The notes below the pieces were generated by a model that saw nothing but the letters and a program-made list of their open reading frames with translations, ran no database searches and was not told the DNA's origin. Positions 5,660 to 9,080 of a DNA stretch of 9,080 nucleotides are shown one piece after another. Made by a program: the position numbers and the translations under genes. The stretch's first letter is position 1, and each line of letters begins with the position of its first letter. The DNA comes from CAYJAZ01 sp964371865 (lineage in GTDB: Bacteria; Desulfobacterota; Desulfovibrionia; Desulfovibrionales; Desulfovibrionaceae), in NCBI GenBank assembly GCA_964371865.1, contig CAYJOR010000085.1:1-9080 (forward strand). Reading direction: 5' to 3'.

Positions 5660-7756
5660 ATGAAATTAAAATTGTTAGGGAAGGTGTTGGTATTGACACT
5701 TATTCCGGTTATTATTGGAATTGCAACTCTCACATATATTGGCTCAACGCTTACTTCAAGAGGCATTTATGAAGTGGCCGATATACAACTTCTTGAATTT
5801 GCAGGAAAACAAGCTTCTGAAATTGATAACATAGTCAATAATGCTGTATCTCTTGTCGACATGACTGACGGTAATGGAGATATTGAAAAAATTACTGCTT
5901 TAGCTAAACAATTTGGAAATTCTAAAAATAGTTCGTCTGAATATTTAGAAGCTCAAAAACTAGCAAATGCTATTTTAGCGGAACTAGTTGAAAATTTTGA
6001 AGATATTGTTTCTGCTACAGTTATAGATTTAGAAGGTATGACTATTGCACACTCAATTCCGTCACGTGTAGGCGTCGATTTATCCTCGTATGAAGCATAC
6101 AAGGACGCTTTACGTGGAAATAATATAGTTATTGACACCGTAACCTCAGGTATCACAGGCGAAACTTCCATCATAATAACTTCAGGAATTACAGATGATG
6201 TTTCGGATAGCGGCGTTGATGGTGTACTAATGATTGGTGTTGACTTAAAATCTATCTCAAGTGACACTATTAAAGATATCCAACTTATGCCATCTTCAAA
6301 TCCATTTGTTATCGACAGTGAAGGCGTGGTACTTATGGAAAGAGCTTTCCCTGAACTTATAGGAACAAATAATTCCTCAGAAGAGTTTGCACGTATAATG
6401 CTTAGAGAAAAAAATGGTATAGCTCGTTATGATTGGGAAGGTGTGCCAAAGGTTACTCATTTTGCTCAAATGCCAACCACAAAATGGATTTTGGGTATTG
6501 AAACTGACGAAAGCGACTTCTACACAACCTCTAATAAAATAGCACTTGCTCTTTCCATTGCAGGTTTAATTACTTTGATTATTGTGGGAACAATTATATT
6601 TGTAGTAATTAAAAAAGTTGTTACTTCTGTTGGTGACAGCGTATCCATTGCAAGCTATGTTGCCCAAGGAAACCTCACCCTTACTTCTGCACAAGAAGAA
6701 CAGCTTGATGCTGCCCTTACTCGAAATGACGAAATATCAACCCTTGCATCAGCTCTAAGAACAATGATTCAAAATCTTGCAAAAATGGTATTTGATTCAG
6801 AAGAAAAAAGTAAGGAAGCACAGATTGCTGCCGATAATGCTGCTCTTGCATCTCAAGAAGCTGAGAAATCTGCTCAAGAAGCAGAAGAAAAAAGACAAAG
6901 CATTCTTGAAGCAGTTGTAAAACTTGAAGGAATCGTAAACAATATTGCTTCCGCTTCAGAACAACTTTCAGCACAAATTGATATTTCTACCAATGGCGCA
7001 ACCGAACAATCAGCTCGTATGACAGAAACTGCTACAGCTATGGATCAAATGAATGAAACTGTTTTTGATGTTGCCAAAAACTCAAGCAAAAGTGCCGAAC
7101 TTGCAGATAACACAAAAATTGAAGCAACTAATGGTGCCACTATTACTCATAAATGTCAGGAATCAATGATAGAAGTAAAGAACGAATCATTGAAATTACG
7201 TAAAAACATGAGTGAATTAGCCGGACATACTCAATCAATTAGCGCAGTTATGAGTGTTATTACAGACATCGCCGATCAAACTAACCTACTAGCCCTAAAC
7301 GCAGCTATTGAAGCAGCAAGAGCCGGCGAAGCAGGGCGAGGGTTCGCTGTTGTTGCAGACGAAGTCCGTAAGCTAGCGGAAAAAACAATTTCCTCTACTT
7401 CAGATGTTGCTAATGTTGTAGCGGCAATTCAGCAAAGTACTGAAATAAATGTTATTCAGGTTGACACTGCTGTTCAACTTATTGAAGAAGCAACAGAGCG
7501 CACAGTAGAAGGTGGAAATGCTCTTGAAGTTATTCTTCACATGGCAGAACAAAGCGCTGACGGTGTTCGCGCTATTGCAACTGCAAGTGAAGAACAATCT
7601 GCAACTTCAAGCGAAATTGTGCACTCAATTACTGCCGTTGCTAATATCGCTGATAGCAATGTAAGAGCTATGCACGAGGCAAGCCAAGCTGTAAGTTCTT
7701 TATCTGATCAAGCTCAGCAGTTGTCAAGCCTTGTCGATAGTTTGAAGCATAGTTAG
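5660..7756 (+). CDS. Methyl-accepting chemotaxis protein with periplasmic Cache-type sensor
   Basis: This is a transmembrane chemoreceptor that binds a ligand outside the inner membrane and controls the CheA kinase through CheW. The 698-aa product reads in order: TM1 (about 6-28), a periplasmic domain of about 260 residues, TM2 (about 293-317), a HAMP linker (about 318-372), an Ala/Glu-rich coiled coil (about 385-430), and the signalling hairpin. The hairpin tip is unmistakable: DIADQTNLLALNAAIEAARAGE from residue 536, then GRGFAVVADEVRKLAEKT. The sensor has double-Cache features (IDLEGMTIAHSIPSRVG, then a second module with FVIDSEGVVL and WILGIETDE), but the ligand cannot be read from it. 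There is no C-terminal CheR-tethering pentapeptide; the protein ends SLVDSLKHS. Glu/Gln-rich helices flanking the tip provide likely methylation sites. A sigma-28-type promoter precedes the gene and a terminator follows, so it is probably monocistronic. Confidence 0.95.
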   Translation: MKLKLLGKVLVLTLIPVIIGIATLTYIGSTLTSRGIYEVADIQLLEFAGKQASEIDNIVNNAVSLVDMTDGNGDIEKITALAKQFGNSKNSSSEYLEAQKLANAILAELVENFEDIVSATVIDLEGMTIAHSIPSRVGVDLSSYEAYKDALRGNNIVIDTVTSGITGETSIIITSGITDDVSDSGVDGVLMIGVDLKSISSDTIKDIQLMPSSNPFVIDSEGVVLMERAFPELIGTNNSSEEFARIMLREKNGIARYDWEGVPKVTHFAQMPTTKWILGIETDESDFYTTSNKIALALSIAGLITLIIVGTIIFVVIKKVVTSVGDSVSIASYVAQGNLTLTSAQEEQLDAALTRNDEISTLASALRTMIQNLAKMVFDSEEKSKEAQIAADNAALASQEAEKSAQEAEEKRQSILEAVVKLEGIVNNIASASEQLSAQIDISTNGATEQSARMTETATAMDQMNETVFDVAKNSSKSAELADNTKIEATNGATITHKCQESMIEVKNESLKLRKNMSELAGHTQSISAVMSVITDIADQTNLLALNAAIEAARAGEAGRGFAVVADEVRKLAEKTISSTSDVANVVAAIQQSTEINVIQVDTAVQLIEEATERTVEGGNALEVILHMAEQSADGVRAIATASEEQSATSSEIVHSITAVANIADSNVRAMHEASQAVSSLSDQAQQLSSLVDSLKHS

Positions 7757-7779
7757 AATTTATAAAGTATAATAATCAG

Positions 7780-7834
7780 AGTCGAACCTTAGAAAGTCAG
7801 ATCGTGGCTTTATGAGGTTCGACTTTACTTTTTA
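7780..7834 (+). terminator. Rho-independent terminator of the chemoreceptor gene
   Basis: AGTCGAACCT (7780-7789) pairs perfectly with AGGTTCGACT (7815-7824). The stem is extended inward by a wobble pair, an A-T pair and an AAAG/CTTT stem, and is followed by a T-rich tail interrupted by AC. It starts 24 bases after the stop codon and separates this gene from the transporter. Confidence 0.85.
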
Positions 7835-7883
7835 AGATTATCCTATTATCTTAATCACATATTATTTCTCACTGCGAGGCCAT

Positions 7884-8822
7884 ATGGATACTTTATATTT
7901 ATCTTTTTCTGTTGTATTTCCCTTATTATGTATGATGAGTTTAGGGTATACCATAACAGCACTTAAAATGTTTGACTTGCCCTTTCTCAAGAAAGTCAAC
8001 AGTTTTTCTTTTGAAGTACTATTACCTATTTTGATATTTATTAATATTTATCAAAGTAACTTTAATCTTTCAGCTTCTTTGTCTTTGATTTTATTTTCAC
8101 TTGCTTGTGTTGGAGCGATTTTCTTATTGCTTTTACTTTTTGTTCCTAAAAATGCTCTTGATAGAAGAGATAGTGGAGTTATAATTCAAGGAATTTTTCG
8201 TAGTAATTACGTTTTATTTGGTATACCAATCGCCGATTCACTTTATGGCACTACTGGAGTTCAGCTTGTTGTATTACTGGTTGCTTTTGTTATTCCTCTT
8301 TACAATGTCTTTGCAGTGCTTGTTTTACAAGGATATTCAGGCAAAAAAACAACTTTAAAGGAATCACTAATAACGATGGCAAAAAATCCATTAATTTTAT
8401 CATCAGCTATTGGTTTTATTTTTATAGCGCTTAGAATTAAGCTTCCTGAAATTATGGTATCAACACTTGTTGATATTTCTCAGATAGTTACTCCTCTAGC
8501 TTTGATTGCACTTGGTGGCTCGTTTACAGTTACGGGGATAAAAAAATATAAGCATGATCTCTTTATTTCTGTTATGGGGAAATTAATTATAATCCCTTTA
8601 GTTTTTATACCTATTAGCATTTTATTTGACTACAGAGGTATTGAACTTATGGCTCTTATGGCTATGTTTGTGAGCCCTACCGCAATTGCTTCTTATACAA
8701 TGGCGCAAAATATGGGTGCTAATGATGAATTAGCGGGGCAAATTGTAGTTCTTACTTCTATTCTTTCTATTGTAAGTATATTTATATGGGTAAGCCTGCT
8801 TCAATCTATGCAGCTAATATAG
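7884..8822 (+). CDS. AEC-family transporter (auxin efflux carrier/malate permease type)
   Basis: This is an inner-membrane secondary carrier of the AEC family, whose bacterial members include malate and other organic-acid permeases; the substrate here is unknown. The 312-aa protein is almost wholly hydrophobic, with about ten predicted helices in two halves joined by a short basic loop (GYSGKKTTLKES, 150-161). Family features are GIFRSNYVLFGIPIADSLYG (102-121 after the helix-3 loop), KNPLILSSAIGF (167-178), TPLALIALGGSF (203-214), and the C-terminal SPTAIASYTMAQNMGANDELAGQIVVLTSILS (264-295). The ATG at 7884 has GAGG (7876-7879) 4 bases upstream. Only about 50 bases separate it from the preceding terminator; a TATTAT at 7844-7849 could be a -10 box, but no good -35 accompanies it. 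Length and motifs look intact. Confidence 0.92.
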   Translation: MDTLYLSFSVVFPLLCMMSLGYTITALKMFDLPFLKKVNSFSFEVLLPILIFINIYQSNFNLSASLSLILFSLACVGAIFLLLLLFVPKNALDRRDSGVIIQGIFRSNYVLFGIPIADSLYGTTGVQLVVLLVAFVIPLYNVFAVLVLQGYSGKKTTLKESLITMAKNPLILSSAIGFIFIALRIKLPEIMVSTLVDISQIVTPLALIALGGSFTVTGIKKYKHDLFISVMGKLIIIPLVFIPISILFDYRGIELMALMAMFVSPTAIASYTMAQNMGANDELAGQIVVLTSILSIVSIFIWVSLLQSMQLI

Positions 8823-8851
8823 TCTTACCATCTGTACCAAAGGGAGCATAA

Positions 8852-8925
8852 ATGAAAATCTGTATACCCACTAATGAAAGTTTATATACTCAATAGACAG
8901 TACAGTAGAAGCACTAAAATATTAG
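8852..8925 (+). pseudogene. Remnant of a NifX/NifB-type (dinitrogenase FeMo-cofactor family) gene
   Basis: A good ribosome site (AGGGAG, 8841-8846) precedes an ATG at 8852 that encodes MKICIPTNESLYTQ and stops at TAG 8894-8896. MKICIPTN is the characteristic N-terminus of the small proteins related to NifX and the NifB C-terminus, which are normally about 110-130 aa. In another frame the following bases read FIYSIDSTVEALKY and end at a TAG (8923-8925), which would suit the C-terminal tail of such a protein. The simplest reading is a gene whose middle was lost, leaving both ends fused out of frame. That stop lies in the TTAG boundary of MITE copy 3. The remnant lies 29 bases after the transporter stop and may once have been co-transcribed with it. 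The call rests on a short motif. Confidence 0.5.
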
Positions 8926-9021
8926 GGTGTATTTCTAAATTAATTCTTTTGCATTTTTTCTGTCAAAAAGATGGTTTTTTATTAAGTTGTTGAAATTTCA
9001 TAACTTTAAAACACAGCCTAG
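8922..9021 (-). mobile_element. MITE-like element, copy 3 (inverted, internally deleted)
   Basis: Reverse-complemented, this 92-bp element (8926-9017) follows copies 1 and 2 at both ends. It has a CTAG boundary, a GCTGTGTTT start, the stretch ATAAAAAACCATCTTT, then GACAGAAAAAATGCAAAAG and a TAAATT-containing end. It lacks about 55 bp from the middle, including the central arms. Boundaries are TTAG (8922-8925) and CTAG (9018-9021), as in copy 2. One terminal repeat has diverged (TTTTAAAGTT instead of TTTCTAAATT), so it is probably no longer mobile. Confidence 0.75.
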
Positions 9022-9025
9022 ATAT

Positions 9026-9060
9026 AAAAAAGGGGAAATCATAATAAAATGATTTCCCCT
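9026..9060 (-). terminator. Rho-independent terminator for a leftward gene beyond the window
   Basis: A perfect 12-bp stem (9031-9042 with 9049-9060) closes on a 6-base loop. On the minus strand it is followed by six T residues (9026-9031 complement); on the plus strand the tail is poor. It therefore most likely ends a minus-strand gene to the right of the window, and could also slow transcripts from the AEC side. Confidence 0.75.
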
Positions 9061-9080
9061 CAAATTTATCTATAGAAAGA

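Overview
The window reads as a piece of a low-GC, motile, Gram-negative genome. My best inference is a low-GC member of the Desulfovibrionaceae. The reasons are the split glycine decarboxylase (gcvPA plus gcvPB), the layout and coiled-coil composition of the chemoreceptor, a tRNA gene that encodes its own CCA, and a sigma-28-like promoter in front of the chemoreceptor. The exact genus cannot be read from this sequence.

Left edge (1-371): the 3' part of a tRNA-Arg(ACG) gene with its terminator, then a gene-free stretch holding a 10-bp tandem duplication, an imperfect hairpin and a short foldback mobile element (MITE copy 1). Positions 372-4967, minus strand: a glycine cleavage operon transcribed leftwards as gcvT-gcvH-gcvPA-gcvPB. 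It supplies the T, H and both P subunits that split glycine into CO2, ammonia and methylene-THF; the L-protein (lipoamide dehydrogenase) is not in the window. gcvT and gcvH are tightly coupled. gcvH and gcvPA are separated by 339 bp that hold a second MITE copy and a candidate internal promoter. 

Positions 4968-5659 are a very AT-rich divergent intergenic region. On the gcv side it holds a degraded MITE end and a 33-bp dyad with a consensus -10 box; on the other side it holds a good sigma-28 (FliA) promoter match. Positions 5660-7756 (+) encode a 698-aa transmembrane chemoreceptor with a periplasmic Cache-type sensor, closed by a terminator. Positions 7884-8822 (+) encode a 312-aa AEC-family (auxin efflux carrier/malate permease type) transporter. 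The right edge holds a gene remnant that starts like a NifX/NifB-type cofactor-binding protein, a third MITE copy (inverted and internally deleted), and a terminator for a leftward gene beyond the window.

The most unusual content is the MITE family: two full-size copies (about 150 bp), one deleted copy (about 92 bp) and one solo end within 9 kb. Their boundaries fall at CTAG/TTAG sites. In two cases that site supplies a TAG stop codon (gcvPB, and one frame of the remnant), and one copy splits the gcv operon. No transposase is present, so mobilisation would need one supplied from elsewhere. I see no CRISPR array, phage genes or new multi-gene system here.
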